Shown in pieces: positions 1 to 6,980 of a stretch of DNA of 7,088 bases (positions are counted from its first letter, which is position 1; each line of letters starts with the position of its first letter). The notes under the pieces were generated by a model. The model did not search any database, was not told the origin of the DNA, and saw only the letters and a program-made list of their open reading frames with translations. A program made the position numbers and the translations under genes. Source of the stretch: JBFJWU01 sp041623475 [NCBI: bacterium] (lineage in GTDB: Bacteria > J088); NCBI GenBank assembly GCA_041623475.1, contig JBFJWU010000181.1, forward strand, positions 1 to 7,088, given 5' to 3'.

Positions 1-1095
1 GACCAGCCACGCCAGCAACGTCCCGGCACCACCGAGAAACCCGATATCGGCCATTGGCACCAGCGTCGCCGTCATAAAGCTGAAAAAGCCTGCGGATGTC
101 GTAATACTGGTCAACAGGGTCGGCAGGAAATTCTTGCGCAGGCTGTAGGTCACCGCGTCGTTTTTGGTCATGCCGCGACCATAGGCACGATAAAACGTCA
201 CCAGGATATGGACAGCATCGGCGATCCCGATTGCAATCAGGATCTGCGGCAGCATCGTCGTGACATTGGTCAGTTTGGTCCCGGTCCAGCCAGCGACACC
301 AAGAGCACCCATGACCGAGATCACGACCACAACCAGCGCCAGGATCACGCCGGACACCCGACGCAACAACAACGCCAGCATCAGGATTGTCAGGCCAAGC
401 ACCACCGGCACCAGCCGCGACATATCGTCGACGGCGGCCTCTTCGAACGCAGTACCGATGGCGGGGCTACCGGATATGTAGAACTCGTGGTCCCCGCGCT
501 TCATATCAGCAGCCAGGTCCCTCAGGCTCTTCATGATCAAGGGGTCATTGGGTGCTTTTTCAAAGCCCGGCTTGATCACGGCAAACGCCAGCGCGATCGT
601 TGCGTCCTCGTTGATCAAATAGTTGGGCAGGATGTCGTGGTTCAGGGCAATCGCGCGACGCTCGGCCAGCAGTTCAGCGGTAAGCGGCTGGTCATCCGGG
701 ATCAGCGGCTCGACCATAATGTCGTCACCGATTGAGTGAACCCAGTTGAAGTTGGTCAGCGAATCGACGCGGATGACCTCTGGCACCTGCCACAGGTGTT
801 CGGTCAATTCGTTCAGCAGTTCGATGGTATCGGCGTCAAAAATGCCTGATGGACTGCGTACGGCGATCACCGCCGAGTCGTCGTTGCCAAACTGCCGTTC
901 AAACCGGTCGTTGCTGAGGATCATTGGATCGTCAGCGCGGAAAAACGCCCGATACGTGAAATCCTGCTGCAGTTTGCCCAGCCCGGGTACCAACGCGCCA
1001 ACGATCGCCAGCCCCAGCATGATCGAGACCACCGGACGGCTGGAAATCAGGTCAATAAACTTGCCCGCCAACCCGGTGACTTCATAATTTCGCAT
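1..1095 (-). CDS. MMPL/RND-superfamily inner-membrane transporter, N-terminal part (3' end outside window)
   Basis: The reading frame is open for 365 codons from ATG at 1095 to the window edge. I translated it directly and found no stop. Residues about 21-38 form a first membrane helix, followed by a periplasmic domain of about 200 residues. From about residue 228 a run of hydrophobic helices begins, with the segment GIADAVHIL at 290-298. This layout is typical of the sterol-sensing-domain-like half of MMPL/HpnN-type RND transporters, which use the proton gradient to move lipids or hydrophobic molecules. A complete protein would be about 750-900 residues, so roughly half is visible. An AGGAG at 1111-1107 lies 11 bases before the ATG and supports this start. 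The gap to the upstream outer-membrane gene is 26 bases, so the two are probably co-transcribed. The family is secure; the substrate is unknown. Confidence 0.9.
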   Translation of the reverse strand, partial: MRNYEVTGLAGKFIDLISSRPVVSIMLGLAIVGALVPGLGKLQQDFTYRAFFRADDPMILSNDRFERQFGNDDSAVIAVRSPSGIFDADTIELLNELTEHLWQVPEVIRVDSLTNFNWVHSIGDDIMVEPLIPDDQPLTAELLAERRAIALNHDILPNYLINEDATIALAFAVIKPGFEKAPNDPLIMKSLRDLAADMKRGDHEFYISGSPAIGTAFEEAAVDDMSRLVPVVLGLTILMLALLLRRVSGVILALVVVVISVMGALGVAGWTGTKLTNVTTMLPQILIAIGIADAVHILVTFYRAYGRGMTKNDAVTYSLRKNFLPTLLTSITTSAGFFSFMTATLVPMADIGFLGGAGTLLAWLV

Positions 1096-1121
1096 CTGTT
1101 CAGAGGCTCCTGTGGGGAGGG

Positions 1122-2384
1122 TCAGAAATATCGGGTTAATTTCAAGCGGATCTGGTCGGCCTTGCGCAACGCCTGCAGCCCCTGTGGCGGCATACCTGGT
1201 GCCGGCGCAGGCGCCTCGATCAGGCGGATGCTGGTGCTGATGCCCCAGGTATCCGACAACCGCTGGCTGTACGACGCGTTCGCCATCAGTTCGCCAGCGT
1301 CTTCCAGGTCAAAAATTGCCGACACGAACAGTTCGCGTGCTTTGACATCGTTCATTGCCAGGCGATAGGCCACCAGGATGTCGCGTTGAAAAATGGTCGC
1401 CGCCCGGCGCTGCAGTCCCGACTCGGCAAATACGGCCTGTCCTTCAACAATAAACCGATGGTCGACCCCGCTGTCCAGGGTCAGTCCATATTCGACGCCG
1501 AGCGCAATCTGGGTATGGTCCCGGTCATCCAGGGGTGGCAGCCCGGTCACCGCCGTATCGGCCTCGAAAAAGTGACGCCACGCGGCCTCGCCCTTTAACA
1601 GGACCGGACCGACCGCCTGTTGCCAGGTGCCGCCTACCTGCACCTTGGTCTGGAAGACCGCCGTAATCGTTGACCCGGGTGCCGCAAAAACAAACGGTTG
1701 CCCGCGGTCCAGGTGATAAATGGCGTGCAGCGCCAGGTCCGCGGATCGGATCGTCTGCTCATACAACAACGCACCCTGCGGCCCAAACCAGCGGCTGTCG
1801 GTTTTGCGCCCGTCCGGTCCCAGTCGCAGGATCGACGGACGCACCGGTGAGCCCTGGAAAAAGTTCAACCGCGATTTCGGCGAGGCCAGTTGCGGCTTGA
1901 TGTACATCGGCATGACAATCGCGGTAAGATCCGCATTCCTGATATCGCGGCTGACAACCACCATCGGCTCGCCGATCTTTTCCAGGCTTTCAAAGTCGCT
2001 GTCCAGGTTGCGGCTGTTGACGACATCTGCCGGATGGAACGCTTCGGTCGCGGTCCAGTTGAGGATGTCAGCGCCGACACGCAGTCGCCACCCGTCCTTG
2101 CGGTACTGCAGCCACGCTTCCTCGATAAATGCCAGGGATCGCTGCGGATCAACCGTATCGACCCGGCCAAAGGCTCGGAATTTTTCCTGGAACGGGCGAT
2201 GCGTGTTGCCAACTTCGACCCTGGCAGCCATGCCCAGGCCATAATCGGTGGTCAGCGCATTATCATCGGGTGTAAACGCCCGCGCCTCGCCGGCAACCTC
2301 GCCCCGGCCGGTCCAGTCGGCAAACGCCGGTGCCGGGCTGGCCAAAGCCAGGCCGGCGGCAAGCAAGGCGACCGCGCAACGCAC
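1122..2384 (-). CDS. outer-membrane beta-barrel protein (porin-like, unclassified), partner of LolA-like and MMPL genes
   Basis: This is a 420-residue protein starting with GTG at 2384. Residues 1-22 form a clear signal peptide ending AFA, with cleavage predicted before D23. The mature part lacks long hydrophobic helices and alternates polar and non-polar residues. Segments such as WLQYRKDGWRLRVGADILNW (91-110) resemble porin strands, and the following FHPADVVNSRNL recalls the conserved turn of DUF1302/alginate-export-type barrels. The chain ends RYF; a terminal Phe is the usual recognition signal of the BAM barrel-assembly machine. The GTG lies 4 bases after the stop of the LolA-like gene, with AGGATTAGG spanning that stop as the likely ribosome site, so translation is probably coupled. 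No in-frame ATG exists upstream before a stop. I infer the outer-membrane component of a three-gene envelope system; the exact family is not recognised. Confidence 0.82.
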   Translation of the reverse strand: MRCAVALLAAGLALASPAPAFADWTGRGEVAGEARAFTPDDNALTTDYGLGMAARVEVGNTHRPFQEKFRAFGRVDTVDPQRSLAFIEEAWLQYRKDGWRLRVGADILNWTATEAFHPADVVNSRNLDSDFESLEKIGEPMVVVSRDIRNADLTAIVMPMYIKPQLASPKSRLNFFQGSPVRPSILRLGPDGRKTDSRWFGPQGALLYEQTIRSADLALHAIYHLDRGQPFVFAAPGSTITAVFQTKVQVGGTWQQAVGPVLLKGEAAWRHFFEADTAVTGLPPLDDRDHTQIALGVEYGLTLDSGVDHRFIVEGQAVFAESGLQRRAATIFQRDILVAYRLAMNDVKARELFVSAIFDLEDAGELMANASYSQRLSDTWGISTSIRLIEAPAPAPGMPPQGLQALRKADQIRLKLTRYF

Positions 2385-2388
2385 CGAC

Positions 2389-3168
2389 CTAATCCTGCAG
2401 CGCGTCAGTCTCGAACTCGTCGTCGTAGAACTCGACGCCCAGGTCGCGGGATGTCCACGTCATCACAGACCGTTTGCGGGTCTGGTGGTTGTACATGTCG
2501 ATCTCGCCCATGCGCCAGAACTTGTCGATCTTCTTGTAGCCTTTGAACTCGGCTGTTTTGAGCAATCCGCCGCGTCGGTCGTAGTACTCCACCTTGACCA
2601 CGTTCAGGTATTCCTGGTCGGTCCAGCTTTTTGTCCTGCTGTAGCCGCTGTTCGATTCCCTGGGATAACGCTCGGTCACCCAGACCGGCCGCCCGTCAAC
2701 CTCGGTGTCTTCGATCCACTTGTAGGTGTACTTCTCGACTTCGCGGCCGGAAAAATCCTCGTACGAAAACTCGCTGCCCATAAATGATGCCGACTTGTTG
2801 GTCGAACTGATTCGCTTGACGCGTTTGATCGCCGGCAGGTACAGCCACTGGTCGTCGTCCCGGTCCTTGTGGCTCCAGGTCAGTAACTTGGTGCCCTTGA
2901 CATCCGCCGGCCAGGAAAACGAAATAATCGTCCTGTCACCACTGGATGTACCTTCCTTGGTTTTCATGGACATCTTGCGGGTAATCACATCACCGTGCGC
3001 ATTGATCAATTTCAGTTCCATATCGGCTTTTTCGCCAACAAATCCATTGTCTGCCTGGTCCGTCTTGATGGCGATCTCAAGGCCTTTTTCTTCTGGCGAC
3101 TGGGCCATAGCGGGCATCGCGATCAGCAGGCCAAACAAAGTAAAACGGGATATCTGGTTCAGGTTCAT
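2389..3168 (-). CDS. periplasmic LolA-like outer membrane lipoprotein-sorting protein (PF17131-type)
   Basis: This is a 259-residue protein with a signal peptide: N-terminal MNLNQISR, a hydrophobic core at about 9-20, and a cleavage site after AMA (20-22). The mature domain carries the hallmark stretch of the LolA-like family, QWLYLPAIKRVKRI at 107-120 followed by SFMGSEFSYEDF at 128-139. That family folds into an open, half-barrel hydrophobic groove and is usually annotated as outer membrane lipoprotein-sorting protein. Genes of this family often sit next to MMPL transporters, as here. I chose ATG 3168 over an in-frame ATG at 3231 because GGGGAGG (3180-3174) sits 5 bases before it and because it gives a clean signal peptide. 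The longer version would put 21 extra residues before that signal. I infer a periplasmic carrier or chaperone for a lipid-like substrate. It is not LolA proper, since the classical lolA neighbours are absent. Confidence 0.88.
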   Translation of the reverse strand: MNLNQISRFTLFGLLIAMPAMAQSPEEKGLEIAIKTDQADNGFVGEKADMELKLINAHGDVITRKMSMKTKEGTSSGDRTIISFSWPADVKGTKLLTWSHKDRDDDQWLYLPAIKRVKRISSTNKSASFMGSEFSYEDFSGREVEKYTYKWIEDTEVDGRPVWVTERYPRESNSGYSRTKSWTDQEYLNVVKVEYYDRRGGLLKTAEFKGYKKIDKFWRMGEIDMYNHQTRKRSVMTWTSRDLGVEFYDDEFETDALQD

Positions 3169-3173
3169 CGTTG

Positions 3174-3180
3174 CCTCCCC
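3174..3180 (-). promoter_or_regulatory. strong Shine-Dalgarno site of the LolA-like gene
   Basis: The minus strand reads GGGGAGG, then CAACG, then ATG at 3168. This near-ideal ribosome site decides the start in favour of 3168 rather than the upstream in-frame ATG at 3231. Confidence 0.8.
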
Positions 3181-3270
3181 GGGCAGGTCGTCAAATCGGA
3201 TTTTCAGAATACTAAACAGCCGGCCGATCATGCCCGGCGCAGATTATTGTCGCAGTTCAACGGCCATGTT

Positions 3271-4839
3271 TCAGTCCACGGCGCCGCTGCCGTCGGGTTC
3301 GCGTAGCGCCAGAACCATCAGGAACACAGCCGTCAAACCATACGCCGCCGCAAACTCTGGTGCCGCCCAGACACCAAAAAGGTTGGCGATGCCATACAGC
3401 GTCGGCTGCCACGCGTGGATCAACCCGACCAGCGATAACACGGCACCTGCCACCGCCCAGCCGGCGGCGGAGCGAAACCGACGATCGATACTGTGGGCCG
3501 TGATCGCCGCAATCACAAGCGATGACAACAGAAACCCCTGGGACAGGGCGATCACGCCACGAATATGCAGATCGCCGCCAAAGCTGTCCAGCACCACTGC
3601 CAGGTTGCTGCCCGCCGCCCGCAGGGTTGTTTCGATCAACAATAACGCCCACCCCGCTAAAGCCGGAATCAATCCAATGGCGACTGCAATTCCGTGACGA
3701 ACCGGCGACTGGCCGAACGCCTGTGCTGTCATAACGACACCGATCCACAGCAGGATGCCCAGCATTGCTTCCATCGGGATCACATGCAGAACTGCAGATA
3801 TGCCGCCCGTCAGGCACAACAGGAACACCGCGATTCCGTTCCACGTTGAGTATCGCCGTCCGGCGCCCATGGCTTTCCAGCCGGGATGACCGATATAGAT
3901 CGTCGTCGGAAACGGGCTACCCAGTCCGGCGGCCAGCAGTGTGCCGGCACCGTTTGCCAGCAAAGCCGGCCGCGTTTCGAACCGGTCGCCCGCGGCTTCG
4001 GCGCTGTCCAGGTTCTGTAGTGAGCCGATCACATTGAACAGCCCCATCGGCACGATCACCGACAGATAGGGCACGATCGTAGCGCCCAGCCCGGACCAGA
4101 TATCGCCGACAACCGGCAGCGGCAGATAGAGCCCCGCCGTGACCGGTGCCGGGTCCGGAAATGCACGAATGCCGGATAGATCCAGCACCCAGGCGATCGC
4201 CGCGCCGGCAAGAATCGCGGCCAGTCCGGCTGGCGCACCCAGCGGCAACCGGACGCCCGATGCATAAGTGACGACAATGATCATCATCGGCACGACGGCC
4301 ACCAGCGGCGACGCAAACAATTGGAAAACGAAACCCATTGAAATAAACGTGATCGCAATTCCCGCCAGGGCCGACAGCAACGCCGCCCTGGGGGTGTTAC
4401 GGCGTAACCAGTCACCGCACCAGGCACCGGCAAGCTCGATCAATCCGCTGAGCGCGCACGCCACCAGTCCGACCTGCCAGGCCAGCACAGGGTCGCCAGA
4501 GGCGCTGAACACCGGCCCCATCACCAGGAAAATAAACGCGAAGACGCTGGGGGTGTTGATGCCGTACGGCAACGCTGTAACGTCCTCGCGCCCCTCGGTG
4601 TCCGCCAGCCGCCGCGCCATCCGGGCGTACCAGAGATTTCCGACCAGGATCGATACCGCTGCCCCGGGCAGGATCGTCGAGACAACGAACGCTGATGACA
4701 GGCCGGTCACAATCGGGCAGAGCACGGCGATCACCAGCAATTGCAGCAGGTTGTCGACAAACAGGCCGAAGAAGCCGTCGATATCGCCCCGCAGGCCAGC
4801 AGGACCGGCCGTATGCGGTGGATTCGGACCCTCAGCCAT
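3271..4839 (-). CDS. NCS2/AzgA-like (xanthine/uracil-type) permease, divergent subfamily
   Basis: This is a 522-residue, very hydrophobic protein with about 12-14 membrane segments and little soluble sequence except a 20-residue N-terminal tail. Family-like signatures are ALPYGINTPSVFAF (89-102), the position of the half-helix after TM2 in NCS2 carriers; PMGLFNVIGSLQNLDSAEAAGD (264-285), which aligns with the substrate-site helix of AzgA/PbuG (D/N-x-x-G-T-x-x-G-x-x-x-x-A-G); and GSPFPTTIYIGHPGWK (307-322). Such carriers import nucleobases with protons. This branch is longer than typical AzgA (about 430-450 residues) and its substrate-site residues differ, so the substrate is open. The ATG at 4839 has no clear ribosome site, and an out-of-frame ATG lies 7 bases upstream. 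The 102-base gap to the LolA-like gene leaves open whether the two are co-transcribed. Confidence 0.82.
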   Translation of the reverse strand: MAEGPNPPHTAGPAGLRGDIDGFFGLFVDNLLQLLVIAVLCPIVTGLSSAFVVSTILPGAAVSILVGNLWYARMARRLADTEGREDVTALPYGINTPSVFAFIFLVMGPVFSASGDPVLAWQVGLVACALSGLIELAGAWCGDWLRRNTPRAALLSALAGIAITFISMGFVFQLFASPLVAVVPMMIIVVTYASGVRLPLGAPAGLAAILAGAAIAWVLDLSGIRAFPDPAPVTAGLYLPLPVVGDIWSGLGATIVPYLSVIVPMGLFNVIGSLQNLDSAEAAGDRFETRPALLANGAGTLLAAGLGSPFPTTIYIGHPGWKAMGAGRRYSTWNGIAVFLLCLTGGISAVLHVIPMEAMLGILLWIGVVMTAQAFGQSPVRHGIAVAIGLIPALAGWALLLIETTLRAAGSNLAVVLDSFGGDLHIRGVIALSQGFLLSSLVIAAITAHSIDRRFRSAAGWAVAGAVLSLVGLIHAWQPTLYGIANLFGVWAAPEFAAAYGLTAVFLMVLALREPDGSGAVD

Positions 4840-4916
4840 GTCGCATTTTCTGTGACACGAGCTTCATCAACGTAACGACACCATTTCCCAAAAACACGTC
4901 GTATGATATCAGCACG

Positions 4917-5174
4917 ATGGTAGAAATTGGATGGCTAGTCAAGGCGTTTAGCGACGCAATCGGATCACCGGATCAGGGGCGGGATACAATCCTGCGTCGA
5001 CTGGATTCCGAAACGATTGACCGAAACCGGGCACTGTCCGCCGATGAAACCATGGCGTTGCTGGACCAGATCAAGAACGAAGACGACCTTGAGCTTGCCC
5101 GCCTGGCGGCATCGACACTGAAGGTCAGGATCATGATGCTTTTGACGGCCAAAGGCCGGCTGAGCGTTAACTGA
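4917..5174 (+). CDS. small hypothetical protein, 85 residues
   Basis: The predicted protein is 85 residues, begins MVEIGWLVKAFSDAIG and ends KGRLSVN. It appears soluble and helical. A charged middle part (about 17-62) contains the acidic stretch KNEDDLELAR at 53-62, and a leucine- and alanine-rich amphipathic C-terminal region follows (about 57-78). I see no signal peptide, membrane helix, metal-binding cysteines or known motif, and do not recognise the family. The frame stays open upstream to before 4695, but that part lies antisense to the permease gene. I chose ATG 4917 because it is the first start in the intergenic region. No good ribosome site precedes it. TATGAT at 4902-4907 could be a -10 just upstream, without a clear -35. 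It lies divergent from the permease and 181 bases ahead of the pilus operon, in the same direction. Its reality rests on length and placement only. Confidence 0.55.
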   Translation: MVEIGWLVKAFSDAIGSPDQGRDTILRRLDSETIDRNRALSADETMALLDQIKNEDDLELARLAASTLKVRIMMLLTAKGRLSVN

Positions 5175-5227
5175 CCTGACTCTTACACTCCTCCCCCACC
5201 CGGAGTTGTTTTCCGAAGTTGTTGCCA

Positions 5228-5248
5228 GGCGGGTTTTCTGTACCCGCC
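5228..5248. repeat. perfect 7-bp inverted repeat (hairpin) in the gap before the pilus operon
   Basis: GGCGGGT and ACCCGCC pair perfectly across a 7-base loop, TTTCTGT. No run of T follows on either strand, so it is not a canonical intrinsic terminator. It may still stabilise the 3' end of the small upstream gene's transcript, or act in a Rho-dependent or attenuating way. Just before it the heptamer AGTTGTT occurs twice (5204-5210 and 5217-5223), 13 bases apart. Confidence 0.4.
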
Positions 5249-5285
5249 GTCCCTGAACCAACCTGACGTTACTGACCGTCTCGAT

Positions 5286-5313
5286 TTGTCCCCAACCGAT
5301 TGCCTGCTAGAAT
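5286..5313 (+). promoter_or_regulatory. predicted sigma70-type promoter of the cNMP-fold/pilT operon
   Basis: A -35-like TTGTCC (5286-5291, 4 of 6 consensus bases) is followed after 16 bases by TAGAAT (5308-5313, 5 of 6). A TG at 5305-5306 forms an extended -10 (TGnTAGAAT). Transcription would start near 5320 and give a leader of about 36 bases before the ATG at 5356. This is the best promoter match in the gap, and is placed as expected for the two-gene operon. Confidence 0.6.
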
Positions 5314-5355
5314 CACACGGCAACCGGAACTAACGGCATACGGGACGAAACAGCC

Positions 5356-5862
5356 ATGACCGACGAAGACACCCTGGACAGGCTTGACATTTTTGATGGA
5401 ATGGAAGGCGCCGACCTGGTCCAGGATACGTTTCTGTTCAAGAATCTTTCATTTGATGAATCCGCCGAACTGGCCGGGGCTTTTACGGTCCAGCAGTTCA
5501 AAAAGGGTGATTACCTGATCGAGGAAAACGCCCTGGGGGAATCGCTGTACCTGATCCGGTCCGGCGATGTCGTCGTCGTCAAATCTGATGGCGAGAAAGA
5601 GGCCGAGTTGGTGACCCTGGGAGCCGGCGAACTGGTCGGCGAGATGTCCTTGATCGAATCGTCATTGACCAGCGCATCGGTCGTCGCCAAGAACAAGGTC
5701 GAGGCACTTGTCCTGTCCAAGACGGACCTGGACGACTTGATGCGGGACAACGAGACCCTGGCCTTGAAAGTTTTCAAAGCGTTCTGCTTCGCCCTGTCCG
5801 AACGGGTGCGAAACACGACGCAGGAATTGTTTGAACTTCGTCGATCAGGGGGACAGGGATGA
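5356..5862 (+). CDS. stand-alone cyclic-nucleotide-binding-fold protein, partner of PilT
   Basis: This is a 168-residue cytoplasmic protein. Residues 1-25 form an acidic N-terminal tail. Residues about 26-122 form a CRP-type cNMP-binding beta-roll: LFKNLSFDESAELAGAF, then FKKGDYLIEENALGESLYLIRSGDV, then the phosphate-binding cassette at about 91-110 with G95-E96. A long helix at about 122-160 resembles the dimerising C-helix of CRP. There is no DNA-binding HTH after it, so it is not a transcription factor of the CRP type. In CRP the cassette has Arg82-Ser83; counting from the conserved Gly-Glu, the equivalent position here is Ser106, so the residue that grips the cyclic phosphate is missing. 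Its stop codon overlaps the pilT start (ATGA), so the products are probably made together. I infer a regulator or scaffold of the pilus motor. The fold is secure; cyclic nucleotide binding is doubtful. Confidence 0.88.
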   Translation: MTDEDTLDRLDIFDGMEGADLVQDTFLFKNLSFDESAELAGAFTVQQFKKGDYLIEENALGESLYLIRSGDVVVVKSDGEKEAELVTLGAGELVGEMSLIESSLTSASVVAKNKVEALVLSKTDLDDLMRDNETLALKVFKAFCFALSERVRNTTQELFELRRSGGQG

Positions 5863-6935
5863 AGCTCGAATATCTGAACAAGTTGCTGACCGCGGGCGTC
5901 AAGAACGGGGCATCCGACATTCACCTCAAGGTCAATCGTGCGCCGATGTACCGGATCGACGGCAAACTGCGCGAAATCAAAGCGCCGCAGTTGAAAGTCG
6001 AAGATACGCAATCAATTGTCGAGGCATTAATTGGTGGTAACCACGATGTCGATGATGTCCGCAATGTGTCCGAATACGATTCGTCCTACCAGTTGGAGGG
6101 CGTTGGCCGATTTCGCGTCAACGTGTTCCGGCAGAAGGGCAGTCTGGCGGTCATCCTGCGTGTCATTCCGATTGATATTCCCAATTTCCAGCAACTGGGC
6201 CTGCCACCGGTCATGGAAAAAATCGCCGCGATCACCCGCGGGTTGATCCTGGTGACGGGTGTCACCGGCAGTGGCAAATCATCGACACTGGCGGCCATCA
6301 TTGACCATATCAATGCCAACCGGCACGAACATATCCTCACACTGGAAGACCCGATTGAATTTGTCCATCCGGACAAGAAGTCGTCGGTCAGCCAGCGCGA
6401 GATCGGCCAGGACAGCAAGGATTTTTCGGTCGCCCTGCGGGCGGCACTGCGCCAGGACCCGGATGTCATCCTGGTCGGTGAAATGCGCGATTTCGAGACA
6501 ATCGACATCGCCCTCAAAGCCGCCGAAACCGGCCACCTGGTGCTTTCCACCGTCCATACCACGGATGCCGTCCGGACCATTGGTCGCCTGATCGGTGTCT
6601 TTCCCGCCGAGCAGCAAGACGGGGCCCGGATCCGTTTGGCGGAAAACCTGAAAGCCTCGATTTCCCAGCGATTGCTGAAGCGCTCCGACGGCGATGGTCG
6701 CTGCGTCGCCGCCGAAATCATGGTCAGCAACCTGTCCATCGAGGAATGTATCAAGGACCCGCTCAAAACAAACGCCATGAAAGACACCATTGAACGTGGC
6801 CACGATGATGTCGGGTCCCAGTCATTCGACCAGGCCTTGTCGGAATTGTACAAGGCCGACAAGATTACGCTGGAAACGGCAAAAGCCGCCGCCACCAACC
6901 CCGCAGACTTCGAACGAGCCCTGTCCTTCGAATAG
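5859..6935 (+). CDS. pilT: type IV pilus retraction ATPase, PilT/PilU family
   Basis: This is a 358-residue hexameric secretion-type ATPase of the cytoplasmic side of the type IV pilus, where it powers pilus retraction and twitching. An N-terminal PAS-like domain contains the typical ASDIHLKVNRAPMYRIDGKL (18-37). The motor core follows: Walker A GVTGSGKS (134-141, K140), Asp box LEDPIEF (162-168), Walker B DPDVILVGEMRD (200-211, catalytic E208), and His box TGHLVLSTVHT (224-234, H226 and H233). Length matches PilT (about 345-370). The C-terminus lacks the AIRNLIRE-type motif of classical PilT and has IEECIKDPLKT (294-304) and an ending ATNPADFE instead, which marks another PilT/PilU branch. 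Its ATG overlaps the previous stop as ATGA, with AGGGGGA at 5847-5853 as ribosome site. All catalytic boxes are intact, so it should be active. Whether it is functionally PilT or PilU is open. Confidence 0.93.
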   Translation: MKLEYLNKLLTAGVKNGASDIHLKVNRAPMYRIDGKLREIKAPQLKVEDTQSIVEALIGGNHDVDDVRNVSEYDSSYQLEGVGRFRVNVFRQKGSLAVILRVIPIDIPNFQQLGLPPVMEKIAAITRGLILVTGVTGSGKSSTLAAIIDHINANRHEHILTLEDPIEFVHPDKKSSVSQREIGQDSKDFSVALRAALRQDPDVILVGEMRDFETIDIALKAAETGHLVLSTVHTTDAVRTIGRLIGVFPAEQQDGARIRLAENLKASISQRLLKRSDGDGRCVAAEIMVSNLSIEECIKDPLKTNAMKDTIERGHDDVGSQSFDQALSELYKADKITLETAKAAATNPADFERALSFE

Positions 6936-6980
6936 ATTGAGCTGACGAATCGATCGGCCCACGATTGAGCGCAATTTCGC

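Noticed and set aside
208-735. Plus-strand open frame of 175 codons, rich in His, Gln and Asp
   Set aside because: It is the reverse complement of the MMPL frame in codon register; its odd composition is a mirror of hydrophobic codons.
3169-3231. Upstream start (ATG 3231) for the LolA-like protein
   Set aside because: It would bury the signal peptide behind 21 extra residues and ignore the very good ribosome site just before ATG 3168.
3219-3238. Possible terminator between permease and LolA-like gene
   Set aside because: GCCGG/CCGGC gives only a 5-bp stem with a 10-base loop, and the following minus-strand bases TGTTTAGT are a poor T-tract. Read-through into the LolA-like gene remains possible.
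2726-3697. Plus-strand open frame of 323 codons
   Set aside because: It lies antisense to the permease and LolA-like genes and crosses the gap between them. The protein is Arg/Ser/Pro-rich without domain character, as expected for a shadow frame in GC-rich DNA.
5356-5862. CRP/FNR-type transcription factor
   Set aside because: The protein ends after the C-helix at residue 168; no helix-turn-helix region is present.
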